A stretch of DNA of 64,000 nucleotides, taken from assembly GCF_002019605.1 (NCBI RefSeq), contig NZ_KV917368.1, positions 2,671,517 to 2,735,516 of the forward strand. Reading direction: 5' to 3'. Positions 26,856 through 35,413 of the stretch are shown here, one piece after another. A program made the position numbers and the translations under genes. How positions within the stretch are numbered: position 1 is the stretch's first letter; every line of letters starts with the position of its first letter. This DNA comes from Alkalihalobacterium alkalinitrilicum (GTDB lineage Bacteria; Bacillota; Bacilli; Bacillales; Bacillaceae_F). The notes beneath the pieces were generated by a model. That model was not told where the DNA came from. It did not search any database and saw nothing but the letters and a program-made list of their open reading frames with translations.

Positions 26856-27983
26856 TTATCTAATTTCTTTCCAAATTCTATACGCAATATATGTTGTTGC
26901 TAAACACTTCGGATCTTTTAAATGACAACCAATTTTTTCATGAATTCGCTTTAATCGGTAATGAAGTGTATTAATATGAATATGAAGATGTTCTGCCGTC
27001 TCTTTTAATGACATATGATATTGAAAATATACTTCTAATGTTTCCATTAATTCTGGGTCTTCGGTCATATTTCCTAAAACTTTTTCAGCAACCTGTTGTT
27101 TCATCTCTAGGCTGATTTCCGCAAGAAAGCCCTCTAATAATGTCAAATCATCATAAAAAACGACTGGCGCAGTGCTAGAAGCGATTTGCAGCGCTCTTTT
27201 CGCTTCACTATATGATTGGGATACTAAGTGTGCAGGTTGTCTCGTTCCAACGCCGAACAAAACAGGGACAGGTGAACGTTTGGATAGACGAGTGCGTAAT
27301 GATTGAACTTGAGGTAAAAAGGCCGCTTCTTCTTTTTGATTTTTTAACCCTTTCAGGAGAAGTACACGCCCTTGCCCTACACGGACCATTGTATCAGTAG
27401 CTCCATCAGGAAATTTTAACCGTAACCATTCATAAATGTCTTTTTCAATGAGATGCAAATCAGTTTCATTATCTGCTTTAAGCTCGATCATTACACACAT
27501 TCTTGAAAGGTCCATCGTAAGACCTAAAAGCTCACCTCGTTCGTGAAAATCAATCGTGTATTCACGTAAATGCAACCATTCATAGACGAACGTTTCGACA
27601 CCACGAATTTCAGAGTTTAATTTCTCAGCGGAATGGGCTTCTTGAATAATCAGTTCTGTCATCCGCCGAATCAGCTCACCAAATGGGGACACCGACTGAG
27701 GATCACCTGTAATCCCAATCACACCGATGACGTCATGTTGAAAAAAGATCGGCAAATTTAAGCCAACCTTTACACCTTGAAGAGTATCCACATCTGCTTC
27801 TGTAATTTTCATTTTTTGCTTTGAGCGAAACACCCGTAGTGCACCTTCATGAAACGTACCAATACGATTTTGATCACTACCAGCAATAATAATTCCATCG
27901 TCATTGACTACAATCACTTCTTCATCGGTGACTTTGGTAACTTCATTAACGATCCGTTGCGACATAAGGGAAAGAAGCTTCAC
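26856..27983 (-). CDS. CdaR/YsfB family transcriptional regulator
   Basis: The 375-residue protein has an N-terminal sugar-diacid-recognition domain (VNDDGIIIAGSDQNRIGTFHEGALR, then GVKVGLNLPIFFQHDVIGVIGITG) and a C-terminal PucR-type helix-turn-helix (YFQYHMSLKETAEHLHIHINTLHYRLKRIHEKIG). Such proteins activate glycolate or glycerate utilisation genes. Adjacency to glcDF implies that it controls them. The GTG start overlaps the psd stop codon (TAGTG), so it could be translated from the psd message. Confidence 0.85.
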   Translation of the reverse strand: MKLLSLMSQRIVNEVTKVTDEEVIVVNDDGIIIAGSDQNRIGTFHEGALRVFRSKQKMKITEADVDTLQGVKVGLNLPIFFQHDVIGVIGITGDPQSVSPFGELIRRMTELIIQEAHSAEKLNSEIRGVETFVYEWLHLREYTIDFHERGELLGLTMDLSRMCVMIELKADNETDLHLIEKDIYEWLRLKFPDGATDTMVRVGQGRVLLLKGLKNQKEEAAFLPQVQSLRTRLSKRSPVPVLFGVGTRQPAHLVSQSYSEAKRALQIASSTAPVVFYDDLTLLEGFLAEISLEMKQQVAEKVLGNMTEDPELMETLEVYFQYHMSLKETAEHLHIHINTLHYRLKRIHEKIGCHLKDPKCLATTYIAYRIWKEIR

Positions 27984-28801
27984 TACGCCTCATCCTTTTT
28001 AGAAAAAATCGTCCCAATTCGCATCCCAACTTTCACTTCAGTTGGGCACTGTAACTGAGGATCAAGCTCAACTAAGCCGTGTTCAAATAAAAGAATGACG
28101 GTAGAGCCAAAGGAAAAGTAACCGATTTCCTTTCCTTTTTCAACGTTTTTTCCATCGTGGGTCAAATGAATGCTGTTCACATTTAAAGCACCCACTTTAA
28201 CGATGGCGGCTCGCTTATGGTGAACCTCCACTTCGGTAATAAGGCGATAATTTTTCGATAATGGTCGTTTACCATATTGTAATCCTTGGCGGTTGACAGG
28301 ATACGATTTATTTCCGAGTTGCCAACGTTCGAGGACACGTCCAGAAATTGGACTATGAATACGGTGATAATGACTCGGACTTAAATAAAGAATAACAAAA
28401 GTACCTCCACAGTACACTTGGCTCTTTTCCGTACTGCCGAGCATTTCTTGCAGTGTATAATCTTGACCTTTCACACGAAAAGCCGATTGTTCGTTCAATG
28501 ATCCAACATGAGCGAGCACACCGTCAACAGGACTCACGAGAGCGTGTTGATTAAGATCAATCGGGCGAGTTCCTTCTTTTAAGCGCCTCGTAAATAATTC
28601 ATGTAAACTTTTATATTCATGTAATGGCTTTTCCATTTCTTCAGTTTTTAAATTATACACTTTTGTAAAGGATCGATTAACGCCTTTACTTAAGCGAGAA
28701 GTCGTAAACGTACGTAGTAAATGAGAATTAAAGCGGTTTCCTGTTAATTCAACAAATGCTCGATATAATTGCTTTTTCACAAAATACCTCCGAATAGACA
28801 T
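27983..28801 (-). CDS. psd: Phosphatidylserine decarboxylase proenzyme
   Basis: The 272-residue protein contains SPSHYHRIHSPISG and the self-cleavage motif FGST (FGSTVILLFEHG) near residue 240, where serine becomes the pyruvoyl group. It makes phosphatidylethanolamine at the membrane. It is divergent from pssA, which supplies its substrate, so the pair shares one intergenic region of about 100 bp. Confidence 0.94.
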   Translation of the reverse strand: MSIRRYFVKKQLYRAFVELTGNRFNSHLLRTFTTSRLSKGVNRSFTKVYNLKTEEMEKPLHEYKSLHELFTRRLKEGTRPIDLNQHALVSPVDGVLAHVGSLNEQSAFRVKGQDYTLQEMLGSTEKSQVYCGGTFVILYLSPSHYHRIHSPISGRVLERWQLGNKSYPVNRQGLQYGKRPLSKNYRLITEVEVHHKRAAIVKVGALNVNSIHLTHDGKNVEKGKEIGYFSFGSTVILLFEHGLVELDPQLQCPTEVKVGMRIGTIFSKKDEA

Positions 28802-28901
28802 TACTTTTTTCTCTAGTAGGTAATAGCCCTTTATGATATCATATAGTTTTAAGATGTTTCAATATCTGCTCCATTTTTACACAATCTTAAGGAGTGAAGT
28901 T

Positions 28902-29441
28902 ATGTTTTTATTACACCATTTAGATCAAACGATCAAAAAAATAAAAAGCCAAGCGGCGAACTTAATTACGTTAGTCAATCTAGGCTTAGGTGCAATGGCT
29001 ATTTTATTAGTACTTCAAGGTGAGTTACGAACGAGTTTATTACTCATTACAATAGCCGCTGTATTTGATCGTCTCGACGGGATGGTTGCCAGAAAAATGA
29101 ATATTACCTCTGAACTTGGCAAGCAATTGGATTCGCTAAGTGACATTATCTCATTTGGTGTTGCTCCTGCACTTTTATTATACCAAGGAATTTTATTTAC
29201 ATTTGGAATGCCTGGTGCATTTTTCGCCATTATTTTTATTGCTTGCGGTGCCATTCGACTCGCTCGATTTAACGTAACGGAATCAAACAACTTCTTTGTC
29301 GGATTACCGATTACCGCAGCAGGATGCTTATTAACTTTAAGCTTTTTGCTGATTGAATGGGTCCCTTCTTATCATTTTATGTTCCTAACACTTATACTAG
29401 CATTTCTCATGATTAGTCCGTTTAAAGTGAAAAAAGTTTAG
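28902..29441 (+). CDS. pssA: CDP-diacylglycerol-serine O-phosphatidyltransferase
   Basis: The start is placed at ATG 28902 (MFLLHHLDQTIKKIK) behind AAGGAGTG, giving 179 residues; the longer frame begins in the divergent promoter region. The CDP-alcohol phosphotransferase motif DGMVARKMNITSELGKQLD and its following SLSD complete the DG..AR..G..D..D pattern. It is a membrane enzyme with about six hydrophobic segments making phosphatidylserine for Psd. Confidence 0.93.
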   Translation: MFLLHHLDQTIKKIKSQAANLITLVNLGLGAMAILLVLQGELRTSLLLITIAAVFDRLDGMVARKMNITSELGKQLDSLSDIISFGVAPALLLYQGILFTFGMPGAFFAIIFIACGAIRLARFNVTESNNFFVGLPITAAGCLLTLSFLLIEWVPSYHFMFLTLILAFLMISPFKVKKV

Positions 29442-29510
29442 AAATTTATCAAAAAAACGAGAAAAATATGGTATTTTTTCATGAAATTCTCTCTTAAGTC
29501 TTGACACTAC

Positions 29511-29539
29511 AAGGGTTTCACGATTAAATTTGAGTAGCA
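29511..29539 (+). promoter_or_regulatory. Sigma-A-type promoter of the HU gene
   Basis: A perfect -35 TTGACA (29511-29516) is followed after 17 bp by TTAAAT (29534-29539). It lies 35 bp before the start codon. Confidence 0.6.
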
Positions 29540-29574
29540 GGCAATTATTTATAGTAATGAAAGGGAGTTTTTCC

Positions 29575-29847
29575 ATGAACAAGACAGATTTAATTAATTC
29601 AGTTTCTGAACAAGCAGACATATCAAAAAAAGACGCAGCGAAAGCAGTTGACGCTGTATTCGAAAGCATCACAGACGCTCTTAAAGAAGGCGGAAAAGTT
29701 CAATTAGTTGGATTTGGAAGCTTTGAAGTACGTGAACGTTCTGCACGTAAAGGACGCAACCCACAAACTGGTGAAGAAATCGAAATTCCAGCAACTAAAA
29801 ACCCTGCATTCAAACCAGGCAAGCAATTAAAGGATGCTGTGAACTAA
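29575..29847 (+). CDS. hbs: DNA-binding protein HU
   Basis: The 90-residue protein starts at ATG 29575 ([13 protein letters not shown]) behind AAAGGGAG. It has the HU hallmark [22 protein letters not shown], which includes the DNA-grasping arm, and [15 protein letters not shown] at the end. HU compacts and bends DNA. The assignment to hbs rather than another HU paralogue is by similarity. It has its own promoter and terminator. Confidence 0.94.
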   Translation: MNKTDLINSVSEQADISKKDAAKAVDAVFESITDALKEGGKVQLVGFGSFEVRERSARKGRNPQTGEEIEIPATKNPAFKPGKQLKDAVN

Positions 29848-29866
29848 TTTATATTTTATGTAAGAG

Positions 29867-29902
29867 GAAAAAGCAACTGGACGAGTAGTCCGTTGCTTTT
29901 TT
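29867..29902 (+). terminator. Terminator of the HU gene
   Basis: GGAAAAAGCAACTGGAC pairs with GTCCGTTGCTTTTTTT around five bases, with one bulge. Confidence 0.9.
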
Positions 29903-30054
29903 TGATCCTCTTAGTATTTTTTTATTAACGTCTTCATTTGATCCCATGCCACTAAAATCATAACCGTAATGCATGTCTCGTTGTGGCAGGATTTGATTAG
30001 GAGAGATACAATATATTTATATTTACTACTCTTTCGTAGAAGGAAGATGAATGG

Positions 30055-30630
30055 ATGAAAGTAATATCTTACTTATTTATAATTGGTGGCCTTACCTTAC
30101 TCATTTACGGTGGATTCCAATATTGGCAGACGCAAACCGCACAAAAGGAAAGTTTGGCATCTGCTTATGAACTGTTAGAGAAAGAGAAAACGGATGAAGA
30201 GATCCAACCAACGATTGAGGATTTTAATCCACAAATGGGAGAAACTATTGGTATTCTGTCTATTCCAGCTATTGATGCTCAGCTGCCAATTATTGAAGGA
30301 ACCGATGAGGACGAGTTAGAGAAGGGTGTAGGGCATTACAAGGGAACCGCTTACCCTACACAAAATGACCAAATTGTTTTATCTGGTCATCGGGATACAG
30401 TGTTTCGCCGAATGGGTGAACTTGAAATCGGCGATTATTTCATTATTAAACTGCCTTATGGTGAGTTTACATATGAAATCGAAAGTACAAAGATCGTAGA
30501 TGCTGATGACCGTACGATTATTGGCTCTACCGCTCCTGATGAAGTGTTAGTCGTTACGACGTGTTATCCGTTTTCTTTTGTCGGAAGTGCTCCTGATCGT
30601 TATATTATTTATGCAAAGCCGATTTATTAA
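30055..30630 (+). CDS. Class D sortase
   Basis: The 191-residue protein has an N-terminal membrane anchor (residues 4-22) followed by a sortase domain. The catalytic histidine is in LSGHRDTVFRRMG (near residue 121), the cysteine in VVTTCYPF and the arginine in APDRYIIYA. Sortases attach LPXTG-like proteins to peptidoglycan; class D enzymes such as YhcS are common in Bacillus. No substrate with a sorting signal is seen in the window. The gene stands alone with its own terminator. Confidence 0.88.
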   Translation: MKVISYLFIIGGLTLLIYGGFQYWQTQTAQKESLASAYELLEKEKTDEEIQPTIEDFNPQMGETIGILSIPAIDAQLPIIEGTDEDELEKGVGHYKGTAYPTQNDQIVLSGHRDTVFRRMGELEIGDYFIIKLPYGEFTYEIESTKIVDADDRTIIGSTAPDEVLVVTTCYPFSFVGSAPDRYIIYAKPIY

Positions 30631-30641
30631 TTGAAAAAGGC

Positions 30642-30665
30642 AGCGTGAGAACTACTTCTCACGCT
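30642..30665 (+). terminator. Terminator of the sortase gene
   Basis: AGCGTGAGAA and TTCTCACGCT are perfect complements around a four-base loop. The T run is short (TAATTTT). Confidence 0.75.
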
Positions 30666-30723
30666 TAATTTTCGATATTTATATAGCACAACCTTCATAT
30701 TCTCCTTGGTTCTCCACCTCATG

Positions 30724-30897
30724 GTCACCATGATCGCATAATAGTTCCCATGCCCATCTCTGTTTTTCTTCTCCTCACGAGCAATATAAACCTTTTAAGT
30801 TCCCATTCTCTACTCCGTTCCTCCTCCCACGGGCATTATAAACGCTCCATAGTTACCGATCTCTTCTCAGATACTCATCCCACAGGCATCATGAACA
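30724..30897. repeat. Degenerate 50-55-bp repeat array between sortase and sigK
   Basis: Four diverged units are seen. The anchor CAC recurs at 30726, 30776, 30828 and 30881, followed by CGAGCAATATAAAC, GGGCATTATAAAC and AGGCATCATGAAC in the last three. GTTCCCAT recurs at 30744 and 30799, and as GTTACCGAT at 30852. Spacing is 50 to 55 bp. The array holds no convincing gene. Its units resemble those at 23626-23790. Confidence 0.7.
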
Positions 30898-30977
30898 GCA
30901 AGGAATTACTTATCAAAAAAAAAAAAAACAAGAGAGTATGAGAACCGACCTTCTTACACTACCTTTCATTATTCTTT

Positions 30978-31679
30978 CTACAAACCATTATTCCGTTTAT
31001 AAAACTCATGGAATAGCTTCATCAATGCTCGCTTTTCGATGCGGGAAACATAGCTTCTAGAAATATTTAGCTCCTTAGCAATTTCCCGCTGCGTTCTTTC
31101 TTTCATTAAATCTAGACCAAAACGTCCGACAATGACTTCTTTTTCGCGCTCATCTAATACATGGATGTAATCATAAATTTGCTTTTTTTCCATTTTCAGT
31201 TGGATCGTATCGACGATATCGTCCGTTTCTTCTTGAAGGACATCAATTAAAGTAATTTCATTTCCTTCCTTATCCGTTCCAATTGGATCGTGAAGCGATA
31301 CGTCTTTCTTTACTTTCTTTAATGCGCGAAGATGCATGAGGATTTCATTTTCAATACACCTGGCTGCATAGGTCGCTAGTTTCGTTCCTTTTCCTTGTGA
31401 GTAGCTCTCAATCGCTTTTATTAACCCGATTGTGCCAATCGAAATTAGATCTTCTGTATCTTCACGAGTATTTTCGAATTTTTTTACGATATGTGCGACT
31501 AAGCGTAAATTATGTTCTATAAGGCGATTACGGGCTTCTTCGTCTCCTTGCTCCATGAGCTGTAAGTATCTCTGCTCCTCTGCTTTCGAAAGCGGTTGAG
31601 GGAAGGCATTGTTTTTTACGTACCCTACAAAAACAATGACTTCTTTAATAAAATAGGTGATGGCTGCAAATAATGACAC
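30978..31679 (-). CDS. sigK: Pro-sigma-K, uninterrupted
   Basis: The 233-residue sporulation sigma factor starts with GTG behind GGGGGTGAGG. An N-terminal hydrophobic pro-sequence ([18 protein letters not shown]) precedes the conserved [10 protein letters not shown], where SpoIVFB cleaves in B. subtilis. Sigma region 2 ([36 protein letters not shown]) and region 4 ([24 protein letters not shown]) are intact. In B. subtilis this gene is split by the skin element; here it is continuous. Sigma-K directs late mother-cell transcription. Confidence 0.96.
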   Translation of the reverse strand: MSLFAAITYFIKEVIVFVGYVKNNAFPQPLSKAEEQRYLQLMEQGDEEARNRLIEHNLRLVAHIVKKFENTREDTEDLISIGTIGLIKAIESYSQGKGTKLATYAARCIENEILMHLRALKKVKKDVSLHDPIGTDKEGNEITLIDVLQEETDDIVDTIQLKMEKKQIYDYIHVLDEREKEVIVGRFGLDLMKERTQREIAKELNISRSYVSRIEKRALMKLFHEFYKRNNGL

Positions 31680-32163
31680 TTCCTCACCCCCATAAGGTTT
31701 GTTATCTTATGTCTATGTGTGTATGGGCTCGGTTGTGTCTGTACAAATAAAATTAAATTGAAACTAGTTCTTTCATATCCCCACTTTTTTGAAAGTCATT
31801 TAGTGCTCATCCTTAAAATACATAACCTTCTGTAAGTTTATTATTGGGTATTTTCTGAAAAAGTTCTCGACATATTAGTATTCAATATAACAATTAATTC
31901 CAAATAATCCATCCGTTTGAAATAACGATGATAGAACTATATACCTACTATTTTTTGTTTATCAACATATCAACAGTGTAAACATAGGTAAAAAAAACTA
32001 AGCAGGGGTCATTTTTTCTGTATCTTTGACACGATTTGTATATTCTATCATCGACAAACTTCAACACTATGATATGGTTTCTTCCTTTATACTATGAATT
32101 AATTAATACATAAGTCGCGGAAAATCTCAAAAACTTTGAAAAATCATGAGGAATACTTTAATA
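31680..32163. other. Long intergenic region between sigK and the riboswitch
   Basis: No gene is seen. The stretch is AT-rich and must carry the sigK promoter on the minus strand and the sinI transcript start on the plus strand. TATACT at 32088-32093 could be a -10 box, but no good -35 is found. A single GTTCTTT at 31768-31774 matches a SinR half-site. Confidence 0.4.
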
Positions 32164-32268
32164 TTTTTCAGAAAACGGCAAACCTATTGAAAAGTAGGGA
32201 CGCAAAGTCACAGGTCTTAGGTTGGGGATTTGGATTTCAATGATGATGGCTGGACTGCCTGAAATGCT
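32164..32268 (+). ncRNA. Cyclic-di-GMP-I (GEMM-I) riboswitch
   Basis: The aptamer core is readable: GGCAAACC, a P2 hairpin CCTATT-GAAA-AGTAGG with the GAAA tetraloop, the linker GGGACGCAAAG, and a P3 arm GGTCTTAGG...GATGATGGCT that holds the tetraloop receptor. P1 is TTTCAG (32166-32171) with CTGAAA (32259-32264). This is the class I c-di-GMP aptamer pattern. Only 29 nt separate P1 from the next start codon and no terminator fits there, so control is probably at translation. Whether ligand turns expression on or off cannot be read. Confidence 0.87.
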
Positions 32269-32272
32269 CATA

Positions 32273-32292
32273 GTATTTTAGGAGGGAAATAC
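32273..32292 (+). promoter_or_regulatory. Hairpin presenting the sinI ribosome site
   Basis: GTATTT (32273-32278) and AAATAC (32287-32292) are complementary and place TAGGAGGG in the loop, directly before the ATG at 32294. It may be the expression platform of the riboswitch. Confidence 0.55.
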
Positions 32293-32293
32293 G

Positions 32294-32500
32294 ATGAAAA
32301 ATGAATGTAACAAAGAGTTGGATCAAGAGTGGGTACAATTAATGAAACAGGCAATGGAAATGGGTTTAACCAAACAAGAAATCAAACGGTTTTTATTAAA
32401 AAAGAAAACAAACTGGGCAAGTCCTCCAAGAAACTTTATCCTTAGAAAAGACTATCCATTTTTTTTACTTCTTGATAAGTATTACGCAAAAGTTTATTAA
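32294..32500 (+). CDS. sinI: SinI-family anti-repressor
   Basis: The 68-residue protein has a clear SinI domain: ELDQEWVQLMKQAMEMG followed by LTKQEIKRFLLKKK, which lines up residue for residue with B. subtilis SinI (ELDQEWVELMVEAKEANIS-EEIRKYLL). SinI binds SinR and removes it from DNA, freeing matrix genes. The C-terminus (residues 38-68, SPPRNFILRKDYPFFLLLDKYY) is longer and more hydrophobic than in B. subtilis. No sinR gene is adjacent, unlike B. subtilis. Expression appears to be controlled by the c-di-GMP riboswitch in front. Confidence 0.87.
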   Translation: MKNECNKELDQEWVQLMKQAMEMGLTKQEIKRFLLKKKTNWASPPRNFILRKDYPFFLLLDKYYAKVY

Positions 32501-32532
32501 TTCTATGTAAATTACAAAGTTAGGACGGGCCG

Positions 32533-32569
32533 AAAGTGATCAATGATGGCGAATATCATTCATCACTTT
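32533..32569 (+). terminator. Terminator of the sinI gene
   Basis: AAAGTGATCAATGAT pairs with ATCATTCATCACTTT (one mismatch) around seven bases and is followed by TTTTTCG. Confidence 0.88.
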
Positions 32570-32591
32570 TTTTCGTTTAACCTAAGCCTAG

Positions 32592-32989
32592 CTACAAATT
32601 AACCTTGGTTGAACTCTTTTGAAACATACAGACTATTTTTCTTAAAAAGGAACCAAAGGTAGCATTCCTCCTATTATAGCTTCTTCTAACAATTACCCAT
32701 AAAAGCATTTTTGAAATATCATCAAAACCAAACGAGCGAAACGGTACGTAATATTGATGCACTTCATCAATGACACCATACGAAACCGCAACCAAGAATG
32801 CAAACTGTTCTTTTTTTCGTTGAAGTTCTCCAAATGTCAAAAAGGCAAGAATAATAAACAAATATAACAGCCCAATTGAGCAAGTTCGAGAATAACTCCA
32901 ATCGCTACGAACACACTCGGATGCATATTACTAAAAATGACTTCCAATCGACTTGGATTAAAATTACTGGATTGCCACCAAATCAACAT
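32592..32989 (-). pseudogene. Broken VanZ-like membrane protein gene
   Basis: Two frames together read as a VanZ-family protein. An upstream frame gives MLIWWQSSNFNPSRLEVIF and VAIGVILELAQLG. Near 32870 the reading must shift to continue as LFIILAFLTFGELQRKKEQ and then the VanZ motif DEVHQYYVPFRSFGFDDI. The upstream frame also has a stop just before its first ATG, with no ribosome site. This looks like a decayed gene. VanZ-like proteins are small membrane proteins of mostly unknown role. Confidence 0.7.
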
Positions 32990-33135
32990 CACATAGAGAA
33001 TAGAATACTAATAAAAACTCTACGCATGTTAAATACATGTATATAACAACGATCAACAAGTACCCATAAGACGTTACCTGAATATTGAATACTTCTCTGG
33101 AACAAGTAATACGATATACAGAGGAGGTCTTAGTG

Positions 33136-33297
33136 ATGCTTCTACTAGGTAAACAGATAATGAGTAAAGGTAAAGCTTTTTATCATCGTTTAATGTATGC
33201 CTACAATATTGTGTTGTATAAAGATTGTCTTGATAAAGAGATGAAATTAAAACTCTTAAAAAGAGTAATTCATCATGAAAAAGAATTAAATGTTTAG
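33136..33297 (+). CDS. Small basic protein of unknown function
   Basis: From ATG 33136, behind the strong site GAGGAGGTC, the product is 53 residues (MLLLGKQIMSKGKAFYHRLM...). It is lysine-rich and probably helical with no membrane segment. I do not recognise the family. The strong ribosome site argues that it is real. It lies alone between the VanZ remnant and the lasso-peptide locus. Confidence 0.55.
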   Translation: MLLLGKQIMSKGKAFYHRLMYAYNIVLYKDCLDKEMKLKLLKRVIHHEKELNV

Positions 33298-33356
33298 AGA
33301 AAATAAGTGAAAGAAGATTGATTAGGAATTTATTAAGTAAGTTCTTATGTTTTTAT

Positions 33357-33515
33357 TTAATCGTTAGACTTTTGTTTAATAAAAATAGAATGATGTGGTG
33401 TTGCATTTTTTATAATGTTACTATTTTTATCAAATACTGGTGACATATATTCGCTTTGATTATAATTACCTAAAGGCTTATACTTTGAAGCTACTTTGGC
33501 ATTCAAATACCTTAT
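33357..33515 (-). pseudogene. Possible 3' remnant of a lost gene
   Basis: A minus-strand frame with no start codon reads NAKVASKYKPLGNYNQSEY then MSPVFDKNSNIIKNATPHH and ends IKQKSND. It looks protein-like, is preceded by an in-frame stop near 33515, and has no ribosome site. I do not recognise the parent family. It fills most of the 300-bp gap after the lasso exporter gene. Confidence 0.35.
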
Positions 33516-33603
33516 TCCCTATAACCTATTAGACTTTTTTACAAAACTTGTAAGCTTATAAATTATATTGTGAATGAGGTACCTCATTCAGCGTTTAACC
33601 CTT

Positions 33604-35400
33604 TTATGATTGCATAACTTCCATTTGCTTTCTGAGCAATTGACTAAACATACTCCGTTTTTCTTTTGCCAGCTGATTAAAGCCACCTTGCTGGATGATT
33701 TGACCTTGATCGAGAACAATAACTTGATCAGCGTGACGAATCGTTGATAAGCGATGGGCAATAACGATAATTGTCATTCTGCCTTTCAGTCGTTCGATAG
33801 CCTCTTGTATCTTCGACTCATTTTCTGTATCTAACGCACTCGTAGCTTCATCTAATACGAGGATCGATGGTTTCCGTAAAATCGCCCGGGCTAAGACAAG
33901 TCGTTGCCGTTCTCCTCCTGAAAGTCGGATGCCACGATCTCCAATTAAAGTATCCAACCCTTGAGGAAGCTTACTAACAAAATCAGCAGAAGCAAATTCG
34001 AGTGCTTCCCACATTTCCGCTTCGCTGGCATCTGAAGCAACAAGTTGTAAATTTTCTCGAATACTTTCATTAAATAAAAATGGATCTTGAGGAACATAAC
34101 TAATCGCTTGTCGCAAAGAACGTACATTACCGCTTGATAGTGGAACACCGTCTAATAATATTTCTCCTTCTTCTGATTGATTAAGTCCCATCAACAAATC
34201 AATTAACGTACTTTTACCAGCACCCGATGGGCCAACTACAGCAGTCATTTGGTTGGCAGGGATATACAAATTAATATCCTTTAAGGCATACTTTGAATCA
34301 TTCGGGTTATAACGAAATGTAACATTACGACACTCTATCCCATTATGAATGTTTAAAGGTTGGATGCTCTGTTGATTAACAGCTGTAAACTCTTTTGCGC
34401 TTTTACATTCTTCTTGCATGGCAATAACCGCTTTTAACGCGGGAATCGTTGTTGCAATCTGTTCTAAAGAACCTTGAATTCCAGCCACTCTTGGCCAAAG
34501 CCTAGAAAAAATAATAATAATTAACATCAATTGAGCAGCTTGTGCATTGAACAAGTTAACAGCAAAGAAGATAAAGGTTGCGATTAAGACAGCTGATGCT
34601 ATTTTATAATAAAGTTGGGAAGTGGTTTTTAATTTTGTATACTCGATTTGTTCATTCTCCATACTTTTAGTTACCATTTTATACCAATTCATTCGTGACT
34701 CTTCTAAAGTATTACTCTTTATATCTTTAATTCCATTAATTTGATCAGTAATTCCACCTAAATATGCCTTACCTAACGTATAATTACGACTACCGAGTTC
34801 CATCGATCGTTTAAGAAATTTACGATTGAAAAAGATGAGTATTAACCCACACGCTAAAACAAACGATGTAATCGTAGGTGAAAGCCAAAAGGCAATTCCA
34901 ATTTGAATACAAGTAAAGATTAGTGAAGATAAAAATTGTAAGAAAGAATGTGTTCCCGCACTTGCACGAGCAATCTCTGCCGTTAATAAATTAATCAAAT
35001 CCGACTTTCGATTTTTAATAAAAAAGTTCCATTTCGCATGAAGAATAGAGTCATAGGTTTTCACCCTAAGATGTCTAAAGAACCCGTGCTGAATTATCGT
35101 ACTCTTAATCGTAATTTGCCGTTGTAATAAATTCTGTCCAACAACGATTAAGACAAATATCGCTAAAATAACAGGCAAACCGATCGAACTCGGAATATTT
35201 CCCAGGAATTCAAAGGCCCCTAATAAAGGAATTCCAGTAGCGTCAATATTTACAATTCCGCTCATACTAATTAAAGGAATTAATAGTAAAATACCAATAC
35301 CGTCCAGTAAACTAATAAATAGCATCGCTAGGAGGTTAATATAAAGAATTTTTCCAGCATAAGCATGAATTTGTTTTAGAAAATAGAAAATATGTTTCAT
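33604..35400 (-). CDS. Lasso-peptide ABC exporter (fused membrane and ATPase domains)
   Basis: The 598-residue half-transporter has six hydrophobic segments in residues 1-320 and an ATPase domain with Walker A GPSGAGKST, signature LSGGERQRLVLARAIL and Walker B ILVLDEATSALD. It is the last gene of the lasso locus, 13 bp after the nucleotidyltransferase gene. In related clusters this D protein exports the mature lasso peptide and gives immunity. Position and type support that role; substrate specificity cannot be read from sequence. Confidence 0.88.
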   Translation of the reverse strand: MKHIFYFLKQIHAYAGKILYINLLAMLFISLLDGIGILLLIPLISMSGIVNIDATGIPLLGAFEFLGNIPSSIGLPVILAIFVLIVVGQNLLQRQITIKSTIIQHGFFRHLRVKTYDSILHAKWNFFIKNRKSDLINLLTAEIARASAGTHSFLQFLSSLIFTCIQIGIAFWLSPTITSFVLACGLILIFFNRKFLKRSMELGSRNYTLGKAYLGGITDQINGIKDIKSNTLEESRMNWYKMVTKSMENEQIEYTKLKTTSQLYYKIASAVLIATFIFFAVNLFNAQAAQLMLIIIIFSRLWPRVAGIQGSLEQIATTIPALKAVIAMQEECKSAKEFTAVNQQSIQPLNIHNGIECRNVTFRYNPNDSKYALKDINLYIPANQMTAVVGPSGAGKSTLIDLLMGLNQSEEGEILLDGVPLSSGNVRSLRQAISYVPQDPFLFNESIRENLQLVASDASEAEMWEALEFASADFVSKLPQGLDTLIGDRGIRLSGGERQRLVLARAILRKPSILVLDEATSALDTENESKIQEAIERLKGRMTIIVIAHRLSTIRHADQVIVLDQGQIIQQGGFNQLAKEKRSMFSQLLRKQMEVMQS

Positions 35401-35413
35401 TTAAAATAGCCTC

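Noticed and set aside
30724..30897. Repeat array considered as a CRISPR
   Set aside because: Units are degenerate along their whole length, there are no constant repeats with unique spacers, and no cas genes are present.
30978..31679. Possible skin-like insertion in sigK
   Set aside because: The frame is continuous from the pro-sequence through region 4, with no insertion or recombinase nearby.
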